The notes below the pieces were generated by a model. It made no database searches, was not told the DNA's origin, and saw nothing but the letters and a program-made list of their open reading frames with translations. Source: Acidobacteriaceae bacterium (GTDB lineage: Bacteria; Acidobacteriota; Terriglobia; Terriglobales; Acidobacteriaceae). Taken from it: a stretch of 64,000 nt of DNA. The stretch is from the NCBI GenBank assembly GCA_030041435.1, contig JASHNW010000024.1:1-64000 (forward strand), read 5' to 3'. The stretch's first letter is position 1, and every line of letters starts with the position of its first letter. Both the position numbers and the translations under genes were made by a program. Of the stretch, positions 25,850 through 35,505 are shown piece after piece.

Positions 25850-28495
25850 CTATTTCGTCAAAGCCTGGCTGAGAAGCTGCTGAAACTGGGGATTGCCGCG
25901 CAGGTTATCGAACTCCGGGGAATCGCGGACGATGGCAGCGGAGTAGCCGGCGACGAAGGATTTGTGCAGCCACTCCAGAGCATCGCCGGTTTCGCCGAGA
26001 TCGTTATACACCACGGCGGCGTTGAAGAGCAGGTCCTTGTTGCCGCGGCCGAGCTCGAGCGAGAGGGCGAGATGAGCGGCGGCCTGGGTCTTGTCGCCGA
26101 GGCTCGCGTAGCAGGAGGCGACTTCACCCTGCAGCTGAGCGTCGCGGGGATTGACCTTTAACTGATCGTTCAGCAGAAATAACTGCTTCTTATAAGCGTC
26201 AAGCGCTTTGGCCTGCTGGCCGCTGAAGTGATCGGCATCGGCCAGATTGCCCCACATATCCGGGTCGTTCTGATTGTAATGGAGGGCCAGCTCGTAGTTA
26301 CGCGCGGCGTCGGCAAAGTTACGCGACTGATAATAGGCGGTGCCGAGGTTCGCGTAGGCGCCGGGAGCGGCGTGGAGTTTGAGCGACTGCTGAAAGGCGG
26401 CGATGGCGGCGGGGTAGTTGCCAAGATATAAGTAGGCGGCGCCGAGGTTGCTGTAATCGATATGGTTTTCCGGGGCGAGGTCGATGGCTTTCTGAAAGAG
26501 ACCGGCAGCCTTGGCGTACTCGGCCTGCTGCAGATAAAAGATGCCGAGGCGCTCACAGGCATAGACGGAGTTGGGATTGGCGGCGATGGCCTGGCGGTAG
26601 GTGTTTTCCGCGTCGGAGAGCCGGTTCATTCTGGCATAGGCGTCGGCGAGGCCGACGTAGGCGCGTTCGTCGGTGGGTTCGAGCTGGATGGCCTTCTGAT
26701 ACTCGGCGGCGGCCTGCTGGTACTGACCGGTTCCGGCGTCGACCAGACCCATGCACTGGTGCCCATCGGCACCGGCGTTGCCGAGGCTGACGGCTTTGGA
26801 GCAGTCGCCGCGGGCTTTGTCGACCCAGGAGGTCTGCTTCGTGACGGTGTAGTCGAGCCAGTAGGCCCTGCCGCGTTCCGCATAAGCACGGCCGAAGTTG
26901 GGATCGACGCTGAGGGCTCGATTGAGGACCTCAAGAGCGTTGGCGATATTGCCGGGGCGGGCGGGCGCTTCGAGATAGCCGTGACCCTGGAGGTAATACT
27001 CGTACGCGGCAGGGTCGACGGTGCCGTGGACGGCGAGCGCAGCCTGCTCGTCGGGGCGGAGGGTGATCTGGAGGGCGCGGATGACGCCGTCGGCGACCTG
27101 GTCCTGGAGGGTGAAGGGATCGGACAGGGGGGCCGTGAGGGTGTGCGCGGCGAGGGTTTGGCCGGATTTGGTGCTGGTGAGGGTCCAGACGACACGATTC
27201 AACTGGGGCGACTGCTGGACCTCCATCTGGAGGGTCATGTTGGCGCCGAGCGTATGCATGGCCAGGCCGGGAGCGGCGGCCTGAGCGGCTTCGACGCGGC
27301 TGGAGTCGATGACCTGCAGATCGTGGTTCTGCGAGAGGGTGGAGAGCCTGGCGGCGACGGTTGCGGAGAGCCCATCGGCGAAGGCGGTGAGGCCGGGGCT
27401 GGCGCCGTCGATATGCGGCGGGAGGACGGCGAGGCGCGGCGCGGCGGCGACGGTGGAGGGCGAATGCCGATGGTGCTTCCACCATGCGGCGATGCGGGAC
27501 TGCGAGCCGGGAAGCAGCGCGAGAAAGGCGACGACGACCAGGGCGACGAGGGCAGCGAAGGCAATCCATTGCGCCAGGGGGCGCGCTCCGGAGCGCGCGG
27601 GGCGACGGCCCTGACGGACGGCTTCGAGATCGCGGCGCAGCTCGTGCGTGTCAGTGTAGCGGCGGGTGGGATCCTTCATGAGGGCGCGCGCGACGACCGA
27701 GGCAAGCCGAGCGGGAATCCTGGCGGGAGAGCGGTCGAGGTCGGCGGCCTCGCGCTCGTTGAGGATTTGCGCGGTGGTGACGGTGATGTTGGGGCCCAGG
27801 AAGGGATGACGGCCGGAGAGCATCTCGTAGAAGACAATGCCGAGGGCGAAGATGTCGGCGCGGGCGTCGGGCATGTCGCCGCGGAGGACTTCAGGGGACA
27901 TGTAGACGGGAGTGCCGGCCATCATGCGCTGCCCGGAAAGCGTCTGTGTGATCGCTGTGGCCCAGGAGGGATCGGAACCGGGAAGGCGGCGGGCGACGCC
28001 GAAGTCGAGCAGCTTGACCTGGGCGGCGGGGGTGAGCATGATGTTTTCCGGCTTGACGTCACCGTGGAGGATGCCCTTGCCATGCGCGGCGGCGAGCGCG
28101 TCGACGCACTGGAGTGCGATGGAGAAGAAGCGCTCGAGAGGCATGGGGGTGCCGAGCTGCTCGCGGAGCGTGGAGCCGGCGACGAACTCCATGACGAGGA
28201 GAACGTCGTCTTTCTCCTCGATGACGTCGTAGATGGCGGCGATGTTGGGGTGGTTGAGGGCGGAGGCGCGCTGGCCTTCGCGGAGGAAGAGGCTGCGATC
28301 GGCGGCGGCGGTGGCGTCGCGCCAGAACATGCGCTTGATGGCGACGGGGCGCTGCAGGGTGGTATCGAAGGCACGATAGACCTCACCCATGCCGCCGGAG
28401 CCGAGCAGCGCCTCAATCCGGAAACGGCCGACGGTGCGGCCAAGCGGCGCGGGGCGAACGGGCGGCGTTTTCACCTGGTCGGAAAAATCCGGCAT
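25850..28495 (-). CDS. Membrane Ser/Thr kinase with C-terminal TPRs, non-RD type (881 aa)
   Basis: The kinase domain occupies about residues 24-300: G-loop LLGSGGMGEVY, catalytic Lys54 in VAIKRM, HGD at 144-146, N151 in ENIM, and DFG at 164-166. The usual HRD arginine is replaced by Gly145, so this is a non-RD kinase that may not need activation-loop phosphorylation. A single TM helix lies at about 307-329. A TolB/adenylate-cyclase-associated-like domain (PPHIDGASPGLTAFADGLSATVAARLS) and a long TPR array follow outside the membrane. It would transmit a signal between periplasm and cytoplasm. Target proteins are unknown. The ribosome site is weak; ATG 28495 is the only good start. Confidence 0.9.
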   Translation of the reverse strand: MPDFSDQVKTPPVRPAPLGRTVGRFRIEALLGSGGMGEVYRAFDTTLQRPVAIKRMFWRDATAAADRSLFLREGQRASALNHPNIAAIYDVIEEKDDVLLVMEFVAGSTLREQLGTPMPLERFFSIALQCVDALAAAHGKGILHGDVKPENIMLTPAAQVKLLDFGVARRLPGSDPSWATAITQTLSGQRMMAGTPVYMSPEVLRGDMPDARADIFALGIVFYEMLSGRHPFLGPNITVTTAQILNEREAADLDRSPARIPARLASVVARALMKDPTRRYTDTHELRRDLEAVRQGRRPARSGARPLAQWIAFAALVALVVVAFLALLPGSQSRIAAWWKHHRHSPSTVAAAPRLAVLPPHIDGASPGLTAFADGLSATVAARLSTLSQNHDLQVIDSSRVEAAQAAAPGLAMHTLGANMTLQMEVQQSPQLNRVVWTLTSTKSGQTLAAHTLTAPLSDPFTLQDQVADGVIRALQITLRPDEQAALAVHGTVDPAAYEYYLQGHGYLEAPARPGNIANALEVLNRALSVDPNFGRAYAERGRAYWLDYTVTKQTSWVDKARGDCSKAVSLGNAGADGHQCMGLVDAGTGQYQQAAAEYQKAIQLEPTDERAYVGLADAYARMNRLSDAENTYRQAIAANPNSVYACERLGIFYLQQAEYAKAAGLFQKAIDLAPENHIDYSNLGAAYLYLGNYPAAIAAFQQSLKLHAAPGAYANLGTAYYQSRNFADAARNYELALHYNQNDPDMWGNLADADHFSGQQAKALDAYKKQLFLLNDQLKVNPRDAQLQGEVASCYASLGDKTQAAAHLALSLELGRGNKDLLFNAAVVYNDLGETGDALEWLHKSFVAGYSAAIVRDSPEFDNLRGNPQFQQLLSQALTK

Positions 28496-28570
28496 GAGAT
28501 GGATTCTCTCGCGAAGGGTTGCGCCTCATCGTACATTTTGACGCGAGTGGGGAACAAGGGCGGAAGGGCA

Positions 28571-28655
28571 GCTGGGAGCTGGGAGCTGGGAGCTGGGAGC
28601 GCGTAGCGGATGGCGGATAGCGGGTCGCGGGTAGCGCGTCGGGCGGGGAAAGTAT
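28571..28655. repeat. Heptamer array (GCTGGGA)4 then GCGGATA-like units
   Basis: Four exact GCTGGGA units (28571-28598) continue into degenerate GCGGATG, GCGGATA, GCGGGTC, GCGGGTA and GCGCGTC units. This shows the T/G-rich and GGATA-type heptamers joined in one array. It lies between the divergent kinase and membrane-protein genes. Confidence 0.8.
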
Positions 28656-28687
28656 TTCGCGCCGGGCTGACGCAATTGATGTACAAC

Positions 28688-29773
28688 ATGCCTGTGCCTG
28701 CGGAATCGAAAATTGCGACGCTGATCGAGAAGGCGGTGGCGGCGGGTGTGCCGCAGGAGACGCTGGTGGGCATTCTGACGGCACGGGGCTGGCCGGAGCG
28801 GGATGTGTACGAGGCGCTGGCGAGCTACTACGAGCGCGTGACGGGCGTGGAGATTCCGAAGCGGGCGGGGAGCGGCGCGGCGGCGAAAGAGGCGTTTTTC
28901 TACCTGCTGGTTTTTTCGACGCTGGCGACGTGGACGATCGCGCTGGGAGCCCTGTGGTTCGCGCTGATCGATCGCTGGCGGGCCGATCCGCTGTTCACCG
29001 GGTATGGGCAAGCGTGGAATTTGACCGAGGTGACGTGGTCGCTGGCCGCGATCCTGGTGGCGTTTCCCATTTATCTGCTGATCTCGCGCGTGGTGGCGGG
29101 CGATGTGGCGGCGCATCCGGAGCGGCAGGATTCGGCGGTTCGGAAATGGCTGACCTACCTTGCTCTGGTGATTGCCGCCTGCGTTTTCATGGGCGATCTG
29201 ATCCAGGTGCTGTCGTATCTGCTGCAGGGAGAGCTGAGGTCGCAGTTCATCGCAAAATCGCTGGTGGTGCTGGCACTTTCCGGGGGCGTGTTCGTTTACT
29301 ATTTCGGCGGCCTGCGGAAGACGGACGAGCGGGCGCAGCGGAAGGGGCGGGACCGGATTGCGGCCGGCGTGAGCACAGCGTTCGTGGCCCTGGGGGTGGT
29401 CTTCGGATTTCTGCAGCTGGGAACACCGCGGGTGCAGCGGGAGATGCGCGCGGACAACGAGCGGGTGCAAGAGCTGTTTCGACTGAGCAGTGAAATTGAC
29501 ATCTACTGGACGGCCCATGGATCGCAGCTGCCGGCGAGCCTGGAGGAACTGGCGGACGGCCGCTACGCCGACCCGCTGACGGGCGCGCGGTACGAATACC
29601 GCGCGGAGCAGGGCAGCCGGTATGTGCTGTGCGCGCGGTTTCAGCGGAAGAGCGACACGCGGGACACGGGTGCGGGGCCTGATCCGTGGGTTCATCCGAG
29701 CGGTCATTTCTGCTACCAGCTCGACGCGAGGGTGGGGAATTCGCAGCTGCCGCCGCAGTATTACGCGCAGTAG
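28688..29773 (+). CDS. DUF5671-like multi-spanning membrane protein (361 aa)
   Basis: The N-terminus (about residues 5-45) is a short helical domain of the pattern IATLIEKAVAAGVPQETLVGILTARGWPERDVYEAL. Then come about five to six membrane spans (from FFYLLVFSTLATWTIALGALW to VSTAFVALGVVFGFLQLG) and a soluble C-terminal domain with VQELFRLSSEIDIYWTAHGSQLPASLEEL. The layout fits DUF5671-domain proteins, which have no known function. The frame is open from 28610, but that stretch is heptamer repeat, so I place the start at ATG 28688 (ATG 28679 is equally possible; neither has a good ribosome site). It diverges from the kinase gene. Confidence 0.75.
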   Translation: MPVPAESKIATLIEKAVAAGVPQETLVGILTARGWPERDVYEALASYYERVTGVEIPKRAGSGAAAKEAFFYLLVFSTLATWTIALGALWFALIDRWRADPLFTGYGQAWNLTEVTWSLAAILVAFPIYLLISRVVAGDVAAHPERQDSAVRKWLTYLALVIAACVFMGDLIQVLSYLLQGELRSQFIAKSLVVLALSGGVFVYYFGGLRKTDERAQRKGRDRIAAGVSTAFVALGVVFGFLQLGTPRVQREMRADNERVQELFRLSSEIDIYWTAHGSQLPASLEELADGRYADPLTGARYEYRAEQGSRYVLCARFQRKSDTRDTGAGPDPWVHPSGHFCYQLDARVGNSQLPPQYYAQ

Positions 29774-29780
29774 GGCTGGC

Positions 29781-29828
29781 CCACCCCTATTTATGCCAAC
29801 AGCGGGCACAAATAAGGTCGGGTACCCG
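29781..29828. repeat. Dispersed palindrome, TATTTATGCC type
   Basis: TATTTATGCC (29788-29797) and GGCACAAATA (29805-29814) form the inner hairpin with one mismatch. CCCACCCC before it and AAGGTCGGGTACCCGG after it match the outer arms of the palindrome family seen at 19346, 41407 and 42858. Confidence 0.65.
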
Positions 29829-29837
29829 GTGGGCTTC

Positions 29838-30104
29838 GGTGTGTGCGTGAGAACCGGGAATCGAGAGCCAGGAAATGAGAGCCGGAGGAGGAGCTGATGA
29901 TTCAAATCGGTTCTGCGTGGGGTACTTCGGGTTGAGGTCAGGGAAAAGGTGGGTTGACCCGCTGGCATAAAAAGAGTTTGCTTCTTTCTGTGGGGTGAAC
30001 CTGGCCGCCTCGCCTCGGCTCGCCGTCCTTCCCCGGGCGCATCGATGGCCGGGGAGAGCGCGGTGTGGGGCTGAGCGCGAATGCTGATGCAGACACTGAA
30101 GCCA
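29838..30104. repeat. Dispersed repeat, copy A (about 270 bp)
   Basis: This non-coding segment is clearly related to 45315-45627. The best-preserved part, AGAGTTTGCTTCTT.CTGTGGGGTGAACCTGGCCGCC, differs at one base; further blocks (TTCAAATCGGT, GTACTTCGGG, GGGGAGAGCGCGGTGTGGGGCTG, GCAGACACTGAAGCCAG) are collinear. No transposase or terminal repeat is visible. Confidence 0.75.
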
Positions 30105-30216
30105 GCAATTTCGCGATGCCTGGTGCCCGGCCTAAAGAGGCGGCGGAAAAAGACGCGCGGGGGCTCTAAAAACCACTCCTCAGGGGCTAAAGCCGGATTC
30201 ATGGTGCGGCTGTTAC

Positions 30217-30595
30217 GGCACGGCTGAAGCCGTGCCCCTTCAAAGCGCTGGGCCTGAAGGCCGATGTGTTTTGGGGCGGGTGTTCGCCGGGTTGAAACCC
30301 GGCGCTTCTACCGTCGTCGTGCTGCGCACGACCCGCTTCGCGCCGGGGCTGAAGGCCGGGTTATTATTTTGGGGCGCTTTTGGCACGGCTGAAGCCGTGC
30401 GCTTTCAAAGCGCCGGGCCTGAAGGCCGATGTGTTGTGGGGAGGGTGTTCGCCGGGTTGAAACCCGGCGCTTCTACCGTCGTCGTGCTGCGCACGACCCG
30501 CTTCGCGCCGGGGCTGAAGGCCGGGTTATTATTTTGGGGCGCTTTTGGCGCGGCTGAAGCCGTGCCCCTTCAAAGCGCCGGGCCGGACCAGGTGC
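30217..30595. repeat. 165-bp tandem repeat built of small palindromes
   Basis: The word CGGCTGAAGCCGTG-like starts at 30221, 30386 and 30551, an exact 165-bp period with two full units and a partial third. Within each unit are hairpins with TGAA-type loops: CACGGCTGAAGCCGTG, GGGCCTGAAGGCC, GGGTTGAAACCC and a GTCGTGCTGCGCACGAC palindrome. The remainder of the gap 29774-30632 shows no gene. Confidence 0.9.
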
Positions 30596-30632
30596 GAAAC
30601 GATGCTGGTAACGACGTCCCTGGGACAGCCCC

Positions 30633-32240
<1,608 letters not shown>

Positions 32241-32327
32241 GAAGCTCTCAGGGGATGGGGATGAGAACGGCTCTCTTTCCAGTTTAGCGGGTTTGCCAGG
32301 GATTGAGGTCGACTTGCACCCGGTTTT

Positions 32328-32349
32328 GTATATGCGATACCGTATATAC
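32328..32349. promoter_or_regulatory. Putative BrnA operator, GTATAT-N10-ATATAC
   Basis: A perfect 6+6 dyad ends two bases before the brnT start codon, in an AT-rich island within GC-rich DNA. BrnTA-type systems are autoregulated by the antitoxin or complex, so this is a probable operator overlapping the promoter. No ribosome site separates it from ATG 32352, so the transcript may have little or no leader. Confidence 0.5.
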
Positions 32350-32351
32350 AG

Positions 32352-32639
32352 ATGCGATTCGTCTGGGATGAGGCGAAGGACCGGAGCAATCGAAAGAAGC
32401 ACGGCATCAGCTTCGACACGGCAGCTCAGGTGTTTCTCGATCCGCTGCATATGACTCGCGAAGATCGGATTGTGGATGGGGAGCAGCGCTGGCAAAGCAT
32501 CGGCCGGGTGGGTGGAGTTCTGCTGTTGCTGGTGGCGTATGCGGTGGCCGATGAGGACGAAGAGATGCTTCGCATCATCTCGGCACGCAGAGTGACGAGG
32601 CGGGAGCGCAAGGAATATGAAGAAGCGAACGAAGACTAA
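32352..32639 (+). CDS. brnT: BrnT-family toxin (95 aa)
   Basis: The whole protein matches the BrnT pattern: FVWDEAKDRSNRKKHGISF at the start, AAQVFLDPL, DGEQRWQSIGRV, and the final IISARRVTRRERKEYEE. BrnT is a RelE-fold ribonuclease toxin inhibiting translation; the basic and Arg residues of the C-terminal helix, part of the active surface, are present. It precedes and overlaps the antitoxin gene by 23 nt, the usual BrnT-BrnA order. The palindrome just upstream is a likely operator. Confidence 0.92.
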   Translation: MRFVWDEAKDRSNRKKHGISFDTAAQVFLDPLHMTREDRIVDGEQRWQSIGRVGGVLLLLVAYAVADEDEEMLRIISARRVTRRERKEYEEANED

Positions 32640-32934
32640 GACGGTGACCTACGAGTTGAAGCCGGGACAGGCTTTGACGGCTCGTCAGAGGCAGGAAGTG
32701 CAGGCGCTGGCGCGGATGCCGGAGGATGCCGTGGACACGTCGGATATTCCGGAGCTGCCGTCGGGGGCGTGGAAGAACGCGGTGCGGGGAAAATGGTATC
32801 GACCGGTGAAGCAGCCGGTGTCGATCCGGCTGGATGCGGACGTGCTGGCGTGGCTCAAAGGCAAAGGCAGCGGGTATCAGACGAAAGTCAATATGATGCT
32901 GCGGGAAAAGATGCTCGAGGAGATCAGGAAATAG
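32617..32934 (+). CDS. brnA: BrnA-family antitoxin (105 aa)
   Basis: The C-terminal half carries the ribbon-helix-helix motif KQPVSIRLDADVLAWLKGKG followed by GYQTKVNMMLREKM, typical of BrnA. The N-terminal half is Lys-rich and probably wraps the toxin. It should neutralise BrnT and repress the operon. Start ATG 32617 lies inside brnT with AAGGA just upstream, so translation is coupled. No terminator was seen after the stop. Confidence 0.92.
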   Translation: MKKRTKTKTVTYELKPGQALTARQRQEVQALARMPEDAVDTSDIPELPSGAWKNAVRGKWYRPVKQPVSIRLDADVLAWLKGKGSGYQTKVNMMLREKMLEEIRK

Positions 32935-33115
32935 GGGTTCCTGACGCGGACGGCAGGGTTTCGCCAGGCAAGATTTTCACGGAGCTGGGAATTTCTGTCC
33001 GCAGCAGTCGGTGCTCTTGCTGCAAATAAATGAAAAAGAATGGGTTGTTGGCACGAGAGGATGGAGGCGCGCGTGCTTGCGGCGAGAGCACGGTTTGGTT
33101 GTCTCCGGAGGCACT

Positions 33116-33952
33116 ATGGAAGACTATTCGATCAATACGGTTTCGCCGGTGGTGAAATTTGCGGCTCCTCTGATGGCCGCGGTGGCGGTGGCGATTGCGG
33201 GAGTGAGCTATGCGGTGCACGAGCATCACGCGGCCGAGCATCTGACGGCACAGAACCAGCAGATGACTACGGAGCTGGCTTCGACGCGCAGCCAGCTGAC
33301 GGACCTGACGGCCAGGGTGAACGCGATGGCCACCCAGGAGCAGCAGCAGGCGGCGGCCCAGCAGGCGCAGCAGCAGCAGGCGCAGGTGCAGCCGATCGTG
33401 CACCGGATGGGCAAGCCGCATGCCGGACGGGTGGTGGATTCGCGCTGGAAGAAGATGCAGACGCAGCTGGACAAGCAGGAGCAGGAGATCGAGCAGACGC
33501 GGGGCGACCTGGCCAGCACCAGCACGCAGCTGAGCGGAGGGATTGCGCGCAACCATGGCGAGCTGATGGTGCTGGAGGCGAAGGGCCAGCGGAACTACGT
33601 GGAGTTCGACCTGAATAAGGACAAGCAGTTCCAGCGCGAGGGGCCGGTGGGCATCAGCCTGCGCAAGGCCAACGTGAAGCATCAGTACGCCGATCTGCAG
33701 CTGATGGTGGACGACCGCAGCCTGACGCAGAAGCACGTGAACCTGGATCAGCCGGTGATGTTCTACGCGGCGGACAGCGAGCAGCCGACGGAGGTGGTGA
33801 TCAACACCATCACCAAGGACCACATTCACGGTTACGTGAGTGCGCCGAAGTACGGGAAGAGCGAGCTGGCTTCGATGTCGGACGCGGCGGACAGCGGGAA
33901 CGCGAACCCGGCGCCAGCGACGCCGCAGCGGCGGGTGATTACACCGCAGTAG
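33116..33952 (+). CDS. Membrane-anchored coiled-coil protein, unknown (278 aa)
   Basis: A short cytoplasmic start (MEDYSINTVSPVVKF) leads into one TM helix (AAPLMAAVAVAIAGVSYAV). A long Gln-rich coiled coil follows (about residues 38-160, including QEQQQAAAQQAQQQQAQ), and then a beta-rich C-terminal domain with VEFDLNKDKQFQREGPVGISLRKA. The protein would project into the periplasm. I do not recognise the C-terminal domain. ATG 33116 has GGAGG five bases upstream; the open frame before it is not protein-like. The stop is followed by a heptamer array. Confidence 0.75.
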   Translation: MEDYSINTVSPVVKFAAPLMAAVAVAIAGVSYAVHEHHAAEHLTAQNQQMTTELASTRSQLTDLTARVNAMATQEQQQAAAQQAQQQQAQVQPIVHRMGKPHAGRVVDSRWKKMQTQLDKQEQEIEQTRGDLASTSTQLSGGIARNHGELMVLEAKGQRNYVEFDLNKDKQFQREGPVGISLRKANVKHQYADLQLMVDDRSLTQKHVNLDQPVMFYAADSEQPTEVVINTITKDHIHGYVSAPKYGKSELASMSDAADSGNANPAPATPQRRVITPQ

Positions 33953-33955
33953 GGC

Positions 33956-34018
33956 AGCGGATAGCGGGTAGCGGATGGCGGACAGCGGATCGCAGGTAGC
34001 GGGTAGGGTGTAGGACGG
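33956..34018. repeat. Heptamer array, AGCGGAT-type, degenerate
   Basis: About eight to nine units (AGCGGAT, AGCGGGT, AGCGGAT, GGCGGAC, AGCGGAT, CGCAGGT, AGCGGGT, AGGGTGT). It begins four bases past the stop at 33952. The last unit resembles the AGGGTAT class. Confidence 0.8.
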
Positions 34019-34132
34019 ATCGGGTCGCGTCGTGGAGTTTGGCGGGATGCGGAATCCCGTGTCCCGAACCCTGGGAGCACGCTCAAGGCCAGGCTATAGG
34101 GCGCGCCGCAGCCAGCTACGCGCTGGCTCCGC

Positions 34133-34138
34133 TATACT
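34133..34138 (+). promoter_or_regulatory. -10 box of the etfB promoter
   Basis: TATACT in the context GCTATACTTT, 26 nt before the etfB start. No good -35 is seen; a CCAGC-TACGC-GCTGG hairpin lies just upstream and could be an operator. Confidence 0.4.
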
Positions 34139-34163
34139 TTGCGGTGGTTCTGAACTTTCCAAT

Positions 34164-34961
34164 ATGAAAATCCTGGTGTGCATCAAGCAGGTTCCGCAGA
34201 AGGATGCGCCGCTGCGGCTGAACGAGACAGCGACGTGGATTCGCGACGACGTGTCGTGGGAGACCAATGAGCCGGACGCGTATGCGCTGGAAGAAGCGCT
34301 GCGACAGAAGGAAAAGCACGGCGGCGAGGTGACGGCGATTACGGCGGGTCCGGCACGCAGCCAGCAGGTGCTGCGGGAGGCGCTGGCCAAGGGCGCGGAT
34401 CGGGCGATCCATTTGGAAGACGACCGGTTTGCGCAGCTGGATGCGGCGAACACGGCGCGGGCGCTGGCGGCGGCGATTGCGGGAGAGAATTTCGACCTGA
34501 TCGTGACGGGGCTGCAGTCGGACGACTTTGGGGCGGCACAGACGGGCGTGCTGCTGGCGGAGATCCTGGGGATTCCGCACGCGACCATCATTATCGGGAT
34601 TGAAAAGGCCGATGGCGGTTTGAAGCTGAAGCGCGAGCTGGAGGGTGGGCATTACCAGTACATCGAGATGCCGACGGTCTCCGGCGATCCGGCTCGCCGG
34701 GGTGGGGCGGTGCTGACGATCCAGAGCGGGATCAATAAGCTGCGGTACGCGACGCTGATCGGAATTAAGCAGGCAAAGATGAAGCCGCTGCGCAAGGTGA
34801 CGTGGGCAGAGGTGGAAGGGAAACTGAGCCCGCACATGCAGAAAATCGAACGGCTGTATGTGCCGGGGAGCCAGAAGCAGACGCGGAAGATCGAGGGTCC
34901 GGTGGGCGAGGCGGCGAAGAGGGTGGTGGAGTATCTGCGCGACGAGGCGCGGGTGCTGTGA
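34164..34961 (+). CDS. etfB: Electron transfer flavoprotein beta subunit (265 aa)
   Basis: MKILVCIKQVPQ at the start and WETNEPDAYALEEALRQKE are standard EtfB features; DLIVTGLQSDDFGAAQTGVLLAEILGIPHAT is the signature region, and the C-terminal recognition loop (INKLRYATLIGIKQAKMKPL) that docks to dehydrogenases is present. EtfB with EtfA carries electrons from acyl-CoA and other flavin dehydrogenases to ETF:quinone oxidoreductase, encoded at 36882. ATG 34164 is the family start. etfA does not follow directly: a heptamer array and a small membrane-protein gene intervene. Confidence 0.95.
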   Translation: MKILVCIKQVPQKDAPLRLNETATWIRDDVSWETNEPDAYALEEALRQKEKHGGEVTAITAGPARSQQVLREALAKGADRAIHLEDDRFAQLDAANTARALAAAIAGENFDLIVTGLQSDDFGAAQTGVLLAEILGIPHATIIIGIEKADGGLKLKRELEGGHYQYIEMPTVSGDPARRGGAVLTIQSGINKLRYATLIGIKQAKMKPLRKVTWAEVEGKLSPHMQKIERLYVPGSQKQTRKIEGPVGEAAKRVVEYLRDEARVL

Positions 34962-34973
34962 GAGCAGGGGAAC

Positions 34974-35015
34974 AGGGATTAGGGATCAGAGATTAGGGTA
35001 TAGGGTTTAGGGACC
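34974..35015. repeat. Heptamer array of six AGGGATT/AGGGTAT units
   Basis: Units AGGGATT, AGGGATC, AGAGATT, AGGGTAT, AGGGTTT, AGGGACC in register, starting 12 bases after the etfB stop. A TATAAT at 35038-35043 downstream may be the -10 of the following small gene. Confidence 0.85.
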
Positions 35016-35077
35016 GAAACCAGGCCGATTGCGCGGTTATAATGGATCGCAATCCAGACGGAGGAGAGGGACAGACG

Positions 35078-35356
35078 ATGGCGAACATGAACATCCCTGA
35101 GGCAGAACGGAATCTGACGCCGGACCAGGTGGTAGCGCTGGACAAGCGGCGGCAGTGGGGGCTGGCCTGCCAGGTTATATCGGGGGAGTTTGCATTTTTC
35201 GCGGTGCTGCTGCTGGTGTGGTCGGGGCAGGATCTGACGTACGGGCCGGGCTGGGTGCATCCGATGTTCTATTACAACGTGGTGTGCGGCATTCTGGCGG
35301 TCGTGTTCGGGATCTACGGGACGTATCTGCGGCGCGGGCGGTTGCACGAGTACTGA
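35078..35356 (+). CDS. Small two-span membrane protein between etfB and etfA (92 aa)
   Basis: Residues 1-27 are polar (NLTPDQVVALDKRRQWG). Two hydrophobic segments follow (about 30-48, VISGEFAFFAVLLLVW, and 63-81, FYYNVVCGILAVVFGIYGTYL), and the tail is basic (RRGRLHEY). It is an inner-membrane protein of unknown function. The ATG follows GGAGGAGAGGG. Its position between the two ETF subunit genes, on the same strand, suggests a link to ETF-dependent respiration, but it has its own TATAAT upstream and may simply be an insertion in the locus. Confidence 0.75.
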   Translation: MANMNIPEAERNLTPDQVVALDKRRQWGLACQVISGEFAFFAVLLLVWSGQDLTYGPGWVHPMFYYNVVCGILAVVFGIYGTYLRRGRLHEY

Positions 35357-35361
35357 GAAGC

Positions 35362-35395
35362 AGGGTATAGGGGCCAGGGTTTAGGGTTTAGCGAA
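35362..35395. repeat. Heptamer array AGGGTAT-AGGGGCC-(AGGGTTT)2
   Basis: Four units in register begin five bases after the stop of the small membrane-protein gene; a degenerate GGCGGATAGCGGGTAG stretch of the other heptamer class follows at 35403-35419. Confidence 0.8.
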
Positions 35396-35505
35396 AAGCT
35401 GGTGGCGGATAGCGGGTAGAGAAGCTGGCAGCGAGTTAGGCGAAACTGCTGAAAATCTTGCGAGGGGATGGAGGGGAGCTGACAGTTGGCTCCCCTAACG
35501 TGTGT

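Noticed and set aside
26462-28606. A 714-codon plus-strand frame opposite the kinase gene
   Set aside because: Shadow of the kinase-TPR gene; no domain-like patterns.
28526-30202. A 558-codon minus-strand frame over the DUF5671-like gene and repeats
   Set aside because: Runs through heptamer arrays and palindromes and is antisense to the membrane protein.
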